Counted from the first letter of the stretch, positions 17,401 through 26,416 are shown. The stretch: 64,000 bases of DNA from Streptomyces ficellus (GCF_009739905.1 NZ_CP034279.1:1550001-1614000), one strand, 5' to 3'. Translations and numbers: made by a program. Notes: generated by a model from the letters alone, not told the origin.

Positions 17401-17426
17401 GGGCACCTCCGTGAGTCCCGGTCTTT

Positions 17427-17464
17427 GTGATACGACCGTATCACAGTGGCGATACGACGGTACC
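17427..17464. promoter_or_regulatory. TetR-type operators between hydrolase and regulator genes
   Basis: GTGATACGACCGTATCAC (17427-17444) is a palindrome with perfect 8-bp arms. A second, imperfect copy GCGATACGACGGTACC starts at 17449. Both lie in the divergent promoter region between genes starting at 17400 (minus) and 17543 (plus), as expected for an autoregulated TetR system. Confidence 0.65.
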
Positions 17465-17542
17465 ATGAAAAGGTGCCGCCGGGCCGGACCGGACGGCGAA
17501 CAGGTAACCCATCCACCCCCACCACGGCCGGAGACACCACGG

Positions 17543-18169
17543 ATGCCCAAGCGCGTGGACCACGATGAACGCCGCACCCAGATCGCTGAAGCACTCATCC
17601 AGGTCGCGGGACGGCAGGGGCTGCACGCGGTCGGCATGCGCGACGTCGCCGCCGAGGCGGGCGTCTCACTACGCCTGGTGCAGTACTACTTCCAGACCAA
17701 GGAAAAACTGCTCTTCCACGGCCTCCAACACCTCACCGACCGCTTCACCGCCCGCGTCGGCGCCCGCCTCGCGGCTGCCGGCCAGGACCCGGACGCCCGC
17801 GCGACCATCGAGGCACTGCTGCTGACCTCGCTGCCGACCGACGAGGAGAGCCGCACCTTCCACCTTCTCTACAGCTCCTACTCGATCCTGTCCGTGACCG
17901 ACGAAGCCCTCGCCGCCCAGCCCTTCATCGACAACCCTGACGCCGCCGAGAACGCCCTCACCCAACTGATCCAACAGGCGCAGGAGAGGGACCAAGCCGA
18001 TGCTGGAGCCGACGCTCGCACTGAGGCGATCAGCCTGCTTGCCATGACGGCGACCATGGGTACCAGCATCCTCGTCGGACAGCGCACGCCGGAGTCTGCC
18101 ATCGCGGCACTCCAGTACCACCTCGACAGGATCTTCAACAGCAACCAGACGTCGCCCACGACCCGGTGA
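17543..18169 (+). CDS. TetR family transcriptional regulator
   Basis: 208 aa. The N-terminal helix-turn-helix is clear: RRTQIAEALIQVAGRQGLHA, then MRDVAAEAGVSLRLVQYYFQ followed by TKEKLL. The C-terminal part resembles the BetI-like ligand-binding group. The start is ATG at 17543 with GGAG nine bases upstream; in-frame ATG 17465 is at the operator and lacks a ribosome site. It probably represses itself and the divergent alpha/beta hydrolase through the palindromes at 17427-17464. The inducer is unknown. Confidence 0.9.
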   Translation: MPKRVDHDERRTQIAEALIQVAGRQGLHAVGMRDVAAEAGVSLRLVQYYFQTKEKLLFHGLQHLTDRFTARVGARLAAAGQDPDARATIEALLLTSLPTDEESRTFHLLYSSYSILSVTDEALAAQPFIDNPDAAENALTQLIQQAQERDQADAGADARTEAISLLAMTATMGTSILVGQRTPESAIAALQYHLDRIFNSNQTSPTTR

Positions 18170-18829
18170 CTTCCGCTCTTGGCCTCACCGGGGTCGGCCT
18201 GAGCTGCCGTGGAGCGGAGGCATCAGTTCACGGTTGGTGTCCCGCGGCGATCTTCGACCTGTCGCGGGTCAGTCGTCGAAGGCGGCCAGGACGCGGCGGC
18301 GTCCACGGACTGAATCGTCGGCGTATGCCTTCGGGAGCCGGTCGGCAGGCGGCCGGCTAACGCTTACCCTCCCAGCCGGATACCGCTCGCAATACAAGGG
18401 ATGACGGTTTACCTCGTGGCTCAGCTTCGGAACATCGAACGGCCTTTGGCGAGGGACCACACGCTCGGAGTGCGCTCAGCCAGGCAGTTTCGCCGCGTAG
18501 ATCCAATCGCAGCCGTCGCATCCGGGGCCGTCGAGATGTTCAGCCCGCATGAGGCCGGCACGTACCGCCACGCGCTGCGAAGCAGCGACCGCGCCGAAAT
18601 CGGCAAAGGCTCGGGTGCAATTCCTCCTCACCCGAGCGAAGGGGTCCACCAAGTCCCTGGCTGAGCGCGCCTCGGCGTCCAGCGCCGGACGGTGGAGCGC
18701 TACCGCGCTCGTCGTCGAAGGACGCGGCGGCGGCCGGGCGCGAACCCGCCGCGGGATGAGTACCCCGGCCCCGGGGCTGAGTAGGTCGCCCGATGCCGCG
18801 CGCCGGGGGCGCTTGGTGAACTGTGGTCC
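18170..18829. other. Intergenic, apparently decayed sequence
   Basis: No intact gene. Base composition around 18360-18640 is less G/C-rich than neighbours. A minus-strand frame ending at 18476 finishes with AEHLDGPGCDGCDWIYAAKLPG-like sequence (read as two short pieces: MRAEHLDGPG and CDGCDWIYAAKLPG), which reads like the C-terminus of a real protein, but nothing upstream looks coding. Probably gene remnants. Confidence 0.4.
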
Positions 18830-19183
18830 ATGAGGACTGAGGCACCCCGGCGGATCAACGTGCGGAACGTCGCCCACACCGGTGCGGCCGTGGCGGCGGC
18901 GCTGTTGCCGCTGACCGCCGCCGTGCTGCTGGCCAGGGCGACGGCCGGTGATCCGCTGGCACCGGTGAACACGCTGATGACGAGCGGCGGGCAGCGCGTA
19001 CGGGTCTGCGCCTCCGGGTGGCGCGGGTGCGGCAGGAACGCGGTGGCCACCTGCCGGAGCGAGCTGCGCACCGGCCGTCTCGCGGGCCTGGCGTCGTACG
19101 TCCGGGACGGACGCGCCTCCCGTGGTGGCCGCGCGCAGACGGGTGTTCCCGGGCCGGACAGGGACGAATCCCCCGCCCGGTGA
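18830..19183 (+). CDS. Small hypothetical protein with one membrane segment
   Basis: 117 aa open frame from ATG 18830. Residues 15-40 (VAHTGAAVAAALLPLTAAVL and on) could form one membrane segment or a signal peptide; the rest is basic and Gly/Arg-rich with four cysteines. No ribosome site and no recognised family. It may be a decayed or spurious gene in the same atypical stretch. Low confidence. Confidence 0.25.
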   Translation: MRTEAPRRINVRNVAHTGAAVAAALLPLTAAVLLARATAGDPLAPVNTLMTSGGQRVRVCASGWRGCGRNAVATCRSELRTGRLAGLASYVRDGRASRGGRAQTGVPGPDRDESPAR

Positions 19184-19205
19184 ACGACACCCCCGGGCCG
19201 CCCGG

Positions 19206-19604
19206 TCAGTCCAGGACGGCGAACCCGTCCAGCTCGACCAGCGCCTGTTCGTCCCACAGCCGGGTGGCGCCGATCACGGCCATCGCCGGGTAGTCGCGGC
19301 CCGCCAGGCGGCGCCAGACGCGGCCCAGTTCGGGGGCCCGCTCGCGGTAGTCGGCGACGTCGGTGGCGTACACCGTGACGCGGGCGAGGTCGGCGGGGGT
19401 GCCGCCGGCCGCCTTGAGCGCGGCCAGCAGGTTGCCGAGGGCCGTCTCGAACTGTTCCGGCAGGGTCTCCCCCACCACCCGGCCGCTCCCGTCGAGGGCC
19501 GTCTGACCGGCGAGGAAGACCAGGCGGGAACCGGTGGCGGTGACGGCGTGGGAGAAGCCGGTGGGCGGCGACAGTTCGGCCGGGTTGAGGCGTTCGAGGC
19601 TCAT
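19206..19604 (-). CDS. RidA/YjgF/UK114 family protein
   Basis: 132 aa protein of the RidA family, which hydrolyses reactive enamine/imine intermediates or binds related ligands. SRLVFLAGQTALDGSGRVVG and LARVTVYATDVADYRERAPE match the family; the classical active-site Arg near the C-terminus is in GATRLWDEQALVELDG. Start ATG at 19604 shares ATGA with the acyl-CoA dehydrogenase stop. In the aerobic 2-aminobenzoyl-CoA pathway an enamine or imine must be hydrolysed after ring reduction, so a RidA here is biochemically sensible; that role is inference. Confidence 0.88.
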   Translation of the reverse strand: MSLERLNPAELSPPTGFSHAVTATGSRLVFLAGQTALDGSGRVVGETLPEQFETALGNLLAALKAAGGTPADLARVTVYATDVADYRERAPELGRVWRRLAGRDYPAMAVIGATRLWDEQALVELDGFAVLD

Positions 19605-20719
19605 GAGGCGTACAGCTCCTTCGCGATGATGGTGCGCTGGACCTCGGTCGCGCCCTCGTAGATGCGCGGCGCGCGCACCTCGCGGTAGAGGTGTTCCAGC
19701 AGGTGCCCGCGTTGCAGGGCGCGGGCGCCGTGGAGCTGGACGGCGGCGTCGACGACGTACTGCGCGGTCTCGGTGGCCAGCAGCTTCGCCATGGCGGCCC
19801 GCTGGGGGACGTCGGGGGCGCCCTCGTCGTACGCGGCCGCGGCCGCGTACACGAGCAGCCGGGCGGCCTCGGTGCGGGTGGCCATCTCGGCGACCTGGTG
19901 GGCGACGGCCTGGAGGTCCTTCAGGGGGCCGCCGAAGGCCCTCCTGCCCGCCGTGTGGGCGAGCGTGGCGTCCAGGGCGGCCTGGGCCATGCCGACCGCG
20001 AAGGCGCCGACGCTCGGCCGGAAGCGGTTGAGGGTGGTCATCGCGACGCGGAAGCCGCGGTCCACCTCGCCGAGGACGTCTTCGGGCCACACCGGCACCC
20101 CGTCGAACAGGAGGCTGCCGATGGGGTGCGGGGACAGCATGTCGAGCGGGCTGCCGGTGAGGCCGGGGCGGTCGGCGGGGACGAGGAAGGCGGTGACGCC
20201 GCGGGCGCCCGCGCCCGGTGTGGTGCGGGCGAAGACGGTGTAGAAGTCCGCTTCGGGGGCGTTGGAGATCCAGCGCTTCTCACCGGCCAGCCGCCACCCG
20301 CCGCCCTCGGAGACCGGCACCGCCTCCAGGGCGAGTGCCGCCGCGTCGGAGCCCGCGTCCGGCTCGCTGAGCGCGAACGCGGCGACCGCGCGGCCGGCCG
20401 TCACCTCCGGCAGCCAGCGCGCCCGGTGCGCGGCCGTGCCGGAGGCGGCGACCGGGTGGGCGCCGAGGCCCTGGAGGGCGAGGGCGGTCTCGGCCTCCGT
20501 GCAGGCCTGGGCGAGCGACTCGCGCATCAGGCACAGGTCCAGGGCGCCCGCGTCGAAGAGGCGTCCGATCAGGCCCAGTTCGCCGAGCGCGGCGACGAGC
20601 GGGCGGTTGACGTGCCCCGGTTCGCCCTTGTCGGCGAGCGGCCGCAGGCGCTCCGCCGCCGTCGCGCGCAGCTCGGCACAGCGGGCGGTTTGCTCGGGAT
20701 CGAGTGAGAATACGGGCAT
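19601..20719 (-). CDS. Acyl-CoA dehydrogenase family protein
   Basis: 372 aa flavoprotein of the acyl-CoA dehydrogenase fold: AAFALSEPDAGSDAAAL for the flavin/substrate loop, GEKRWISNAPEADFYTVF for the middle beta domain, and catalytic-base region PRIYEGATEVQRTIIAKEL. The start is ATG at 20719 with AGGGGG upstream. It is divergent from the aryl-CoA ligase gene. In this locus it would act on the alicyclic CoA thioester left after monooxygenation/reduction of the aromatic ring, feeding beta-oxidation. Precise substrate unknown. Confidence 0.9.
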   Translation of the reverse strand: MPVFSLDPEQTARCAELRATAAERLRPLADKGEPGHVNRPLVAALGELGLIGRLFDAGALDLCLMRESLAQACTEAETALALQGLGAHPVAASGTAAHRARWLPEVTAGRAVAAFALSEPDAGSDAAALALEAVPVSEGGGWRLAGEKRWISNAPEADFYTVFARTTPGAGARGVTAFLVPADRPGLTGSPLDMLSPHPIGSLLFDGVPVWPEDVLGEVDRGFRVAMTTLNRFRPSVGAFAVGMAQAALDATLAHTAGRRAFGGPLKDLQAVAHQVAEMATRTEAARLLVYAAAAAYDEGAPDVPQRAAMAKLLATETAQYVVDAAVQLHGARALQRGHLLEHLYREVRAPRIYEGATEVQRTIIAKELYAS

Positions 20720-20752
20720 TCATGCCCCCTCAAAGACGTCTATCGCGGGCCG

Positions 20753-20792
20753 TTGACTGTCGTCACATGAACGATACGCTCGATGAGCGTTC
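20753..20792 (+). promoter_or_regulatory. Promoter and operator of the aryl-CoA ligase gene
   Basis: TTGACT (20753-20758), 16 bases, then TACGCT (20775-20780). An inverted repeat ACGCTCGATGAGCGT (20776-20790) overlaps the -10 and start point. The sequence CGATACGCT inside it recurs at 26499-26507 in front of the hydratase/monooxygenase operon, suggesting a common regulator, with the PaaX protein a candidate. Confidence 0.55.
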
Positions 20793-20815
20793 CCACCACG
20801 ACAAGGGGGCGAACC

Positions 20816-22447
20816 ATGGAGCTCACGCCTTCGGCCCATCGCGACACCTTTGCCCGGGACCATCTGCCACCGCGCGAACAGTGGCCGGAACTGCTCTTCG
20901 ACCTCCCCGGGCTGCGCTACCCCGACCGGCTCAACTGCGGGAGGGAACTGCTGGACCGCACGGTGGAACGTTTCGGCGCGAGCCGGCCCGTCTTCCGCGA
21001 CGGCGCCGGCCAGGTCTGGACGTACGGCGAACTGCGCACCCGGGTCGACCGGATCGCGCACACGCTCACCCACGACCTGGGCGTCGTGCCCGGCAACCGG
21101 GTCCTGCTGCGCGGGCCCACCACCCCGTGGCTGGCCGCCTGCTGGCTGGCGGTGATGAAGGCGGGCGCGGTCGCCGTCACCGTCCTGGCGGGCGCACGGG
21201 CGGGGGAACTGGCCGTGATGTGCGAGATGGCCCGGGTCAGCCACGCCCTGTGCGACGTACGTGCGGTCGACGACCTGGTGAAGGCCGAGGTCCCGGGCCT
21301 GCGCGTCACGGCGTACGGCGGCGACGGGCCCGACGACCTGCTGCACCTCGCCGCCCGCCACCGCGGGCCCTACGAGGCGGTCGACACCGCCGCCGACGAC
21401 GTCGCCCTGATCGCCTTCACCTCCGGGACCACCGGGCGCCCCAAGGGCTGCATGCACTTCCACCGCGATGTGCTGGCGGTCGCCGACACGTTCTCGGAGC
21501 ACGTGCTGCGCCCCGGCCCCGACGACCTGTTCGCGGGCAGTCCGCCGCTGGGGTTCACCTTCGGGCTGGGCGGGCTGGTGATCTTCCCGATGCGGGCGGG
21601 CGCCTCGGCGCTGCTGCTGGAGCAGGCCGGGCCCAGACAGCTCCTCGCGGCCGTCGCCGAGCACCGGGTGACGGTGCTGTTCACCGCCCCCACCGCCTAC
21701 CGGGTGATGCTGGACGAGCTCGACGGCCACGACACCACCTCGCTGCGCCGCTGCGTGTCGGCGGGCGAGAACCTTCCCGAGGCCACCTGGCGGGCCTGGT
21801 TCGACCGGACCGGTCTGCGCCTGATCAACGGCATCGGCGCCACCGAGCTGCTGCACATCTTCGTCTCGGCGGCCGACGCCGCGATCCGCCCCGGCACCAC
21901 GGGCACACCGGTTCCCGGGTGGCACGCTCGCGTGGTGGACGATTGCGGGGAGCCGGTGCCCGACGGGCAGGAGGGGCTCCTGGCGGTGCGCGGCCCGGTG
22001 GGCTGCCGCTACCTGGCCGATCCCCGCCAGGCGGAGTACGTCCGGCACGGCTGGAACGTCACGGGCGACACCTACGTCCGCGAACCGGACGGCTACCTGC
22101 GCTACGTCGCCCGCGCGGACGACATGATCATCTCGGCCGGGTACAACATCGCGGGCCCCCAGGTCGAGGAGGCGCTGCTCGCCCACCCCGACGTGCTGGA
22201 GGCGGCGGTGGTCGGCCGGCCGGACGAGGTGCGCGGCCAGGTGGTGGTGGCGTACACGGTGCTCCGCGACGGCCTGCCCCGTGACGAGACCACCGCCGAG
22301 GAGCTGCGCGCCTTCGTCAAGGACCGGCTCGTCCCCTACAAGTGCCCGCGCCGGATCGTGTTCCTGGACGCCCTGCCCCGCACGGCCACCGGCAAGCTGC
22401 AGCGGTTCCGGCTGCGAGCCGAGGACACGCCACGGACCCGCCCGTAA
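20816..22447 (+). CDS. Aryl-CoA ligase (2-aminobenzoate/benzoate-CoA ligase family)
   Basis: 543 aa ANL-superfamily enzyme that activates an aromatic acid to its CoA thioester with ATP. The P-loop is FTSGTTGRPKGCMHFHRD, the A5-type motif is NGIGATELLHIF, and the catalytic lysine lies in RTATGKLQRF near the C-terminus. DRLNCGRELLDRTVERFG at the start is typical of the benzoate/2-aminobenzoate branch. The start is ATG 20816 with AAGGGGG upstream; in-frame ATG 20783 sits within the operator and is rejected. It is followed 9 bp later by the PaaX-type regulator gene. The neighbouring fused monooxygenase/reductase points to 2-aminobenzoate (anthranilate) as the likely acid. Confidence 0.87.
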   Translation: MELTPSAHRDTFARDHLPPREQWPELLFDLPGLRYPDRLNCGRELLDRTVERFGASRPVFRDGAGQVWTYGELRTRVDRIAHTLTHDLGVVPGNRVLLRGPTTPWLAACWLAVMKAGAVAVTVLAGARAGELAVMCEMARVSHALCDVRAVDDLVKAEVPGLRVTAYGGDGPDDLLHLAARHRGPYEAVDTAADDVALIAFTSGTTGRPKGCMHFHRDVLAVADTFSEHVLRPGPDDLFAGSPPLGFTFGLGGLVIFPMRAGASALLLEQAGPRQLLAAVAEHRVTVLFTAPTAYRVMLDELDGHDTTSLRRCVSAGENLPEATWRAWFDRTGLRLINGIGATELLHIFVSAADAAIRPGTTGTPVPGWHARVVDDCGEPVPDGQEGLLAVRGPVGCRYLADPRQAEYVRHGWNVTGDTYVREPDGYLRYVARADDMIISAGYNIAGPQVEEALLAHPDVLEAAVVGRPDEVRGQVVVAYTVLRDGLPRDETTAEELRAFVKDRLVPYKCPRRIVFLDALPRTATGKLQRFRLRAEDTPRTRP

Positions 22448-22456
22448 AGTGATCAC
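22422..22456 (+). promoter_or_regulatory. Probable leaderless promoter of the PaaX-type gene
   Basis: AGGACA (22422-22427), 17 bases, TAAAGT (22445-22450), then GTG at 22457. Transcription would start at or next to the start codon. A palindrome GTGATCAC lies between -10 and start. It would let the regulator gene be read separately from the ligase gene. Confidence 0.45.
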
Positions 22457-23284
22457 GTGGCCGAGCAGCACACCCCGCGTTCCCTGATCGTCTCCCTGTA
22501 CGGCGCGTACGGGCGGACGCCCGACAACGCCCCGCTGCCGGTGGCCGAGCTCATCCGGCTGCTGGCGGCGCTGGGCGTGGACGCGCCGTCGGTGCGCTCC
22601 TCCGTGTCGCGGCTCAAGCGCCGGGGGCTGCTGGAGCCGCGCCGCACGTCCGACGGGGCGGCCGGGTACGCCCTGTCGGGGGACGCCCGGCAGCTCCTGG
22701 ACGACGGTGACCGGCGGATCTACGCGGCGGGCGAGCCGCACGAGGACGAGGGCTGGGTCCTGGCCGTCTTCTCGGTGCCCGAGGCCGAGCGGCACAAGCG
22801 GCACCTGCTGCGTTCCCGGCTGGCCCGGCTGGGGTTCGGCACGGCGGCCCCGGGCGTGTGGATCGCCCCGGCCGCGCTGTACGAGGAGACCCGGCACACC
22901 CTCCAGCGGCTCCAGCTCGACCCGTACGTGGACCTGTTCCGCGGCGAGCACCTGGGCTTCCCGGCCACCGCGGAGGCGGTGGGCCGCTGGTGGGACCTGG
23001 CGGCGATCGCCAAGCTGTACGAGGAGTTCCTGGACCTGCACGAGCCGGTCCTGCGCGCCTGGTCGACCCGCGAGCCGTCACCCGAGGAGGCGTACCGCGA
23101 CTACCTGCTCGCGCTGGACTCGTGGCGGCGCCTGCCGTACGCCGACCCGGGCCTCCCGGCCGCGCTGCTGCCCGCGGGCTGGCCGGGCGGCCGGGCGGCC
23201 ACCGTCTTCGGCGGCCTGCACGGGCTGCTGCGGGACAGGGGCGAGGAGTACGTCAGGGCCGGGGCGGGCGGGGCGTCAGACTGA
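22457..23284 (+). CDS. PaaX family transcriptional regulator
   Basis: 275 aa. The N-terminal winged helix reads RSLIVSLYGAYGRTPDNAPL with VRSSVSRLKRRGLLEPRR as the recognition region; the rest (GWVLAVFSVPEAERHKRHLL, FGTAAPGVWIAP, and a C-terminal all-helical part) matches PaaX, the repressor that senses aryl-CoA thioesters in phenylacetate degradation. Here it is likely to sense a CoA thioester made by the ligase encoded just upstream. The start GTG 22457 has no ribosome site but suits leaderless translation. Its 3' end overlaps the convergent monooxygenase gene by 32 bp. Confidence 0.9.
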   Translation: MAEQHTPRSLIVSLYGAYGRTPDNAPLPVAELIRLLAALGVDAPSVRSSVSRLKRRGLLEPRRTSDGAAGYALSGDARQLLDDGDRRIYAAGEPHEDEGWVLAVFSVPEAERHKRHLLRSRLARLGFGTAAPGVWIAPAALYEETRHTLQRLQLDPYVDLFRGEHLGFPATAEAVGRWWDLAAIAKLYEEFLDLHEPVLRAWSTREPSPEEAYRDYLLALDSWRRLPYADPGLPAALLPAGWPGGRAATVFGGLHGLLRDRGEEYVRAGAGGASD

Positions 23285-25592
23285 GCCGCGGCTTGGGGGC
23301 GTCCGTACGGCCGGTGGGCGGTTTGCGGCTGCCCGCGCGGTACGGAAGCGGCCAGGGGGCGCCGGGCCCCTCGTAGCCCTGGTCGGCGGCGGCGTGCAGG
23401 GTCCAGTGCGGGTCGTAGAGGTGGGGGCGGGCCAGGGCGCACAGGTCGGCGCGGCCGGCCAGCAGCAGCGAGTTGACGTCGTCCCAGGAGGAGATCGCCC
23501 CGACCGCAATGACGGGCACCTTGAGGGCGTTGCGGATCCGGTCGGCGTACGGCGTCTGGTAGGAGCGGCCGTACTCGGGCCGTTCGTCGGGCACCACCTG
23601 GCCGGTGGAGACGTCGATGGCGTCGGCGCCGTGCTCGGCGAAGGCGCGGGCGATCTCGACGGCCTCCTCGGCGGTGGTGCCGCCGGGCGCCCAGTCGGTG
23701 GCGGAGATCCGCACGGTCATGGGCCGCTCACCGGGCCAGGCGGCCCGTACCGCGTCGAAGACCTCCAGCGGGAAGCGCAGCCGGGCGGCCAGGGAGCCGC
23801 CGTAGGCGTCGGTGCGGCGGTTGGTGAGCGGCGAGAGGAAACCGGACAGCAGGTAGCCGTGGGCGCAGTGCAGTTCGAGCAGGTCGAAGTCGGCGCGGGC
23901 GGCGCGCCGGGCGGCCGCCGCGAACTGTTCCCTTATGTCGGTGAGCGCGGCCCGGTGCAGCTCGTGCGGGACCTGGTTGACCCCGGGGCGGTACGGGAGC
24001 GGGGAGGCGGCGACCAGGGGCCAGTTGCCGGAGTCGAGGGGCTGGTCGATGCCCTCCCACATGAGTCTGGTGGAGCCCTTGCGGCCGGAGTGGCCGAGCT
24101 GGACGCCGATGGCGGTGCCGGGCGACTGGTGGTGGACGAAGTCGGTGACCCGGCGCCAGGCGGCGGCCTGGCCGGGGGTCCACAGGCCCGCGCAGCCGGG
24201 GGTGATCCGGCCCTCGGGGCTGACGCAGACCATCTCGGTCATGACGAGTCCGGCGCCGCCGAGGGCGCGGCCGCCCAGGTGGACGAGGTGGAAGTCGCCG
24301 GGGACTCCGTCGACGGCCGAGTACATGTCCATGGGCGAGACGACGACCCGGTTGCGCAGGGTCAGACCGCGCAGCCGGAAGGGCGTGAACATCGGCGGGG
24401 TGCCGGGCGGGCAGCCGAAGTCGCGCTCGACGGCGTCGGTGAAGCGCGGGTCGCGCAGCCGCAGGTTGTCGTGGGTGACGCGGCGGCTGCGGGTGAGGAG
24501 GTTGAACGCGAACTGGCGGGGCGGCTGGTCCAGGTGGCCGGCGAGGTCCTCGAACCAGCGGAGGCTCGCGGCGGCGGCCCGCTGGGTGGACTCGACGACG
24601 GGCCTGCGCTCGGCCTCGTACGCGGCGAGGGCCTCGGGCAGGCCGGGCTGCTCCTGGACGCAGGCGGCGAGCGCGAGGGCGTCCTCGACGGCGAGTTTGG
24701 TGCCGGAGCCGATGGAGAAGTGCGCGGTGTGGGCCGCGTCGCCGAGGAGTACGACGTTGCCGTGCGACCAGCGGCCGGTCACCACCGTCCGGAAGGCGGT
24801 CCAGGACGAGTGGTTGGAGGCGAGCGGCCGGCCCTGGAGCGCCTCGGCGAAGATCTTGGCGCAGCGGGCCACGGACTCCTGCTCGTCCAGCTCGTCGAAC
24901 CCGGCCGCGCGCCAGACCTCTTCGCGCATCTCGACGATCACGGTGGAGGCGCTCGCCGAGAACGGGTAGCCGTGGAGCTGCATCACGCCGTGCTCGGTTT
25001 CGGCGATCTCGAAGCGGAAGGCGTCGAAGGCGAAGTCGGCGGCGAGCCAGATGTAGCGGCAGCGGTGGGTGGTGAGGTGGGGCTCGAACACGTCGGCGTG
25101 CGCCTCGCGGGTCCGGCTGTGCACGCCGTCGGCGGCGATGACCAGGTCGTGGGAGGCGGCCAGTTCGGCGGCGGGCGGGGCCTCGGTGCGGAAGCGGAGC
25201 CGTACGCCGAGGGCGGCGCAGCGCTCGTGGAGGATCTCCAGGAGCCGGCGGCGGCCGAGGGCGGCGAACCCGTGGCCGCCGGAGGTCAGCACGCGGCCCC
25301 GGTGGACGATGTCGATGTCGTCCCAGCGGACGAACTCCGCCTGGAGGGCGGCGTAGACGGCGGGGTCGGCGTGCTCGATGCCGCCGAGGGTCTCGTCGGA
25401 GAGGACGACGCCGAAGCCGAAGGTGTCGTCGGGGGCGTTGCGCTCCCACACCGTGATGTCCCGGTCGGGGTCGAGGCGCTTGAGCAGGGCGGCCGCGTAC
25501 AGCCCGCCGGGTCCGCCGCCGACGACGGCCACGCGCAGCGCCCGGCCGGGCCGCGGGTCGCGCCGGGGGGCGCCCGGCGCCCGGCGGCTCAC
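23253..25592 (-). CDS. Fused flavin monooxygenase / old yellow enzyme (2-aminobenzoyl-CoA monooxygenase/reductase type)
   Basis: 779 aa. Residues about 20-390 form a class A flavin monooxygenase: RVAVVGGGPGGLYAAALLKR for FAD and VVLLGDAAHTAHFSIGSGTK for the second flavin motif. Residues about 395-750 form an old-yellow-enzyme reductase: FTPFRLRGLTLRNRVVVSPM, then LLELHCAHGYLLSGFLSPLT and NRRTDAYGGS. The same domain order is known from 2-aminobenzoyl-CoA monooxygenase/reductase of Azoarcus evansii and from proteins annotated as salicylyl-CoA 5-hydroxylase/oxidoreductase. It would hydroxylate and reduce the CoA-bound ring. Start GTG 25592 shares GTGA with the hydratase stop. Confidence 0.88.
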   Translation of the reverse strand: MSRRAPGAPRRDPRPGRALRVAVVGGGPGGLYAAALLKRLDPDRDITVWERNAPDDTFGFGVVLSDETLGGIEHADPAVYAALQAEFVRWDDIDIVHRGRVLTSGGHGFAALGRRRLLEILHERCAALGVRLRFRTEAPPAAELAASHDLVIAADGVHSRTREAHADVFEPHLTTHRCRYIWLAADFAFDAFRFEIAETEHGVMQLHGYPFSASASTVIVEMREEVWRAAGFDELDEQESVARCAKIFAEALQGRPLASNHSSWTAFRTVVTGRWSHGNVVLLGDAAHTAHFSIGSGTKLAVEDALALAACVQEQPGLPEALAAYEAERRPVVESTQRAAAASLRWFEDLAGHLDQPPRQFAFNLLTRSRRVTHDNLRLRDPRFTDAVERDFGCPPGTPPMFTPFRLRGLTLRNRVVVSPMDMYSAVDGVPGDFHLVHLGGRALGGAGLVMTEMVCVSPEGRITPGCAGLWTPGQAAAWRRVTDFVHHQSPGTAIGVQLGHSGRKGSTRLMWEGIDQPLDSGNWPLVAASPLPYRPGVNQVPHELHRAALTDIREQFAAAARRAARADFDLLELHCAHGYLLSGFLSPLTNRRTDAYGGSLAARLRFPLEVFDAVRAAWPGERPMTVRISATDWAPGGTTAEEAVEIARAFAEHGADAIDVSTGQVVPDERPEYGRSYQTPYADRIRNALKVPVIAVGAISSWDDVNSLLLAGRADLCALARPHLYDPHWTLHAAADQGYEGPGAPWPLPYRAGSRKPPTGRTDAPKPRLSLTPRPPRP

Positions 25593-26416
25593 CGGCCCCG
25601 CCACTTCGGCGGCCGCTTCTCGGTGAAGGCGGCGTGGAACTCGGCGTAGTCCTCACCGTTCATGAGGAGGGCCTGGGTGGCGGCGTCCAGTTCGACGGAG
25701 GCGGCGAGCGGCATGTCGAGCTCGGCCGTCAGCAGCGCCTTGGTCTGGGCGTGCGCGAGGGCGGGGCCGTCGGCGAGGCGGCGGGCCAGTTCGGCGGCCC
25801 GGGTGTCGGCGGCGCCCTCCTCGGTCAGTTCGCTGATCAGACCGATGCGCTCGGCCTCGGGGGCGCGGACCGGTTCGCCGAGCATCAGCAGCCGGGTGGC
25901 GTGCCCGAGGCCCACCACGCGCGGCAGGAGGTACGCGGCGCCCATGTCGCCGCCGGAGAGGCCGACCTTGGTGAAGAGGAACGCGAACCGGGCGGAGGGG
26001 TCGGCGATCCGGAAGTCGGCGGCCAGCGCGAGGACGGCGCCGGCGCCCGCGGCGACCCCGTGGACGGCGGCGATCACGGGGAAGGGGGCTTCGCGCAGGG
26101 CCCGTACGACCTGGCCGGTCATGCGGTTGAAGTCCAGGAGCTGGGCGGTGTCCATGCTGAGCGTGGCGCCGATGATGTCGTCGACGTCGCCACCGGAGCA
26201 GAAGCCGCGCCCCTCTCCCGCGAGGACCAGCGCCCGGACGGCCCGCTCCCGGGACAGCTCGGCGAGCAGGTCGCGCAGGTCGGCGTAGGCGCCGAAGGTG
26301 AGGGCGTTGAGTTTCGCGGGGCGCGCGAAGGTGACGGTGGCGACGCCGTCGTCGATGGCGAGCCGTAGGTGCCGCCATTCCTGGGTGCGGGGCGCGGAGC
26401 TGATGAACGGGCTCAT
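25589..26416 (-). CDS. Enoyl-CoA hydratase/isomerase family protein
   Basis: 275 aa crotonase-fold enzyme. The oxyanion-hole segments are GEGRGFCSGGDVDDII and AAVHGVAAGAGAVLALAADF, the acidic position lies in TKVGLSGGDMGAAYLLPR. It would hydrate or open the non-aromatic CoA intermediate in the aryl-CoA pathway. The start is ATG 26416 preceded by GAGGAGG at nine bases. It is the first gene of a two-gene operon with the fused monooxygenase, and a palindrome plus the CGATACGCT motif lie about 60-90 bp upstream. Confidence 0.9.
   Translation of the reverse strand: MSPFISSAPRTQEWRHLRLAIDDGVATVTFARPAKLNALTFGAYADLRDLLAELSRERAVRALVLAGEGRGFCSGGDVDDIIGATLSMDTAQLLDFNRMTGQVVRALREAPFPVIAAVHGVAAGAGAVLALAADFRIADPSARFAFLFTKVGLSGGDMGAAYLLPRVVGLGHATRLLMLGEPVRAPEAERIGLISELTEEGAADTRAAELARRLADGPALAHAQTKALLTAELDMPLAASVELDAATQALLMNGEDYAEFHAAFTEKRPPKWRGR

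Noticed and set aside
20720..23041. A 773-codon minus-strand open frame
   Set aside because: It lies opposite the aryl-CoA ligase and PaaX genes and is Gly/Arg/Val-rich without motifs.
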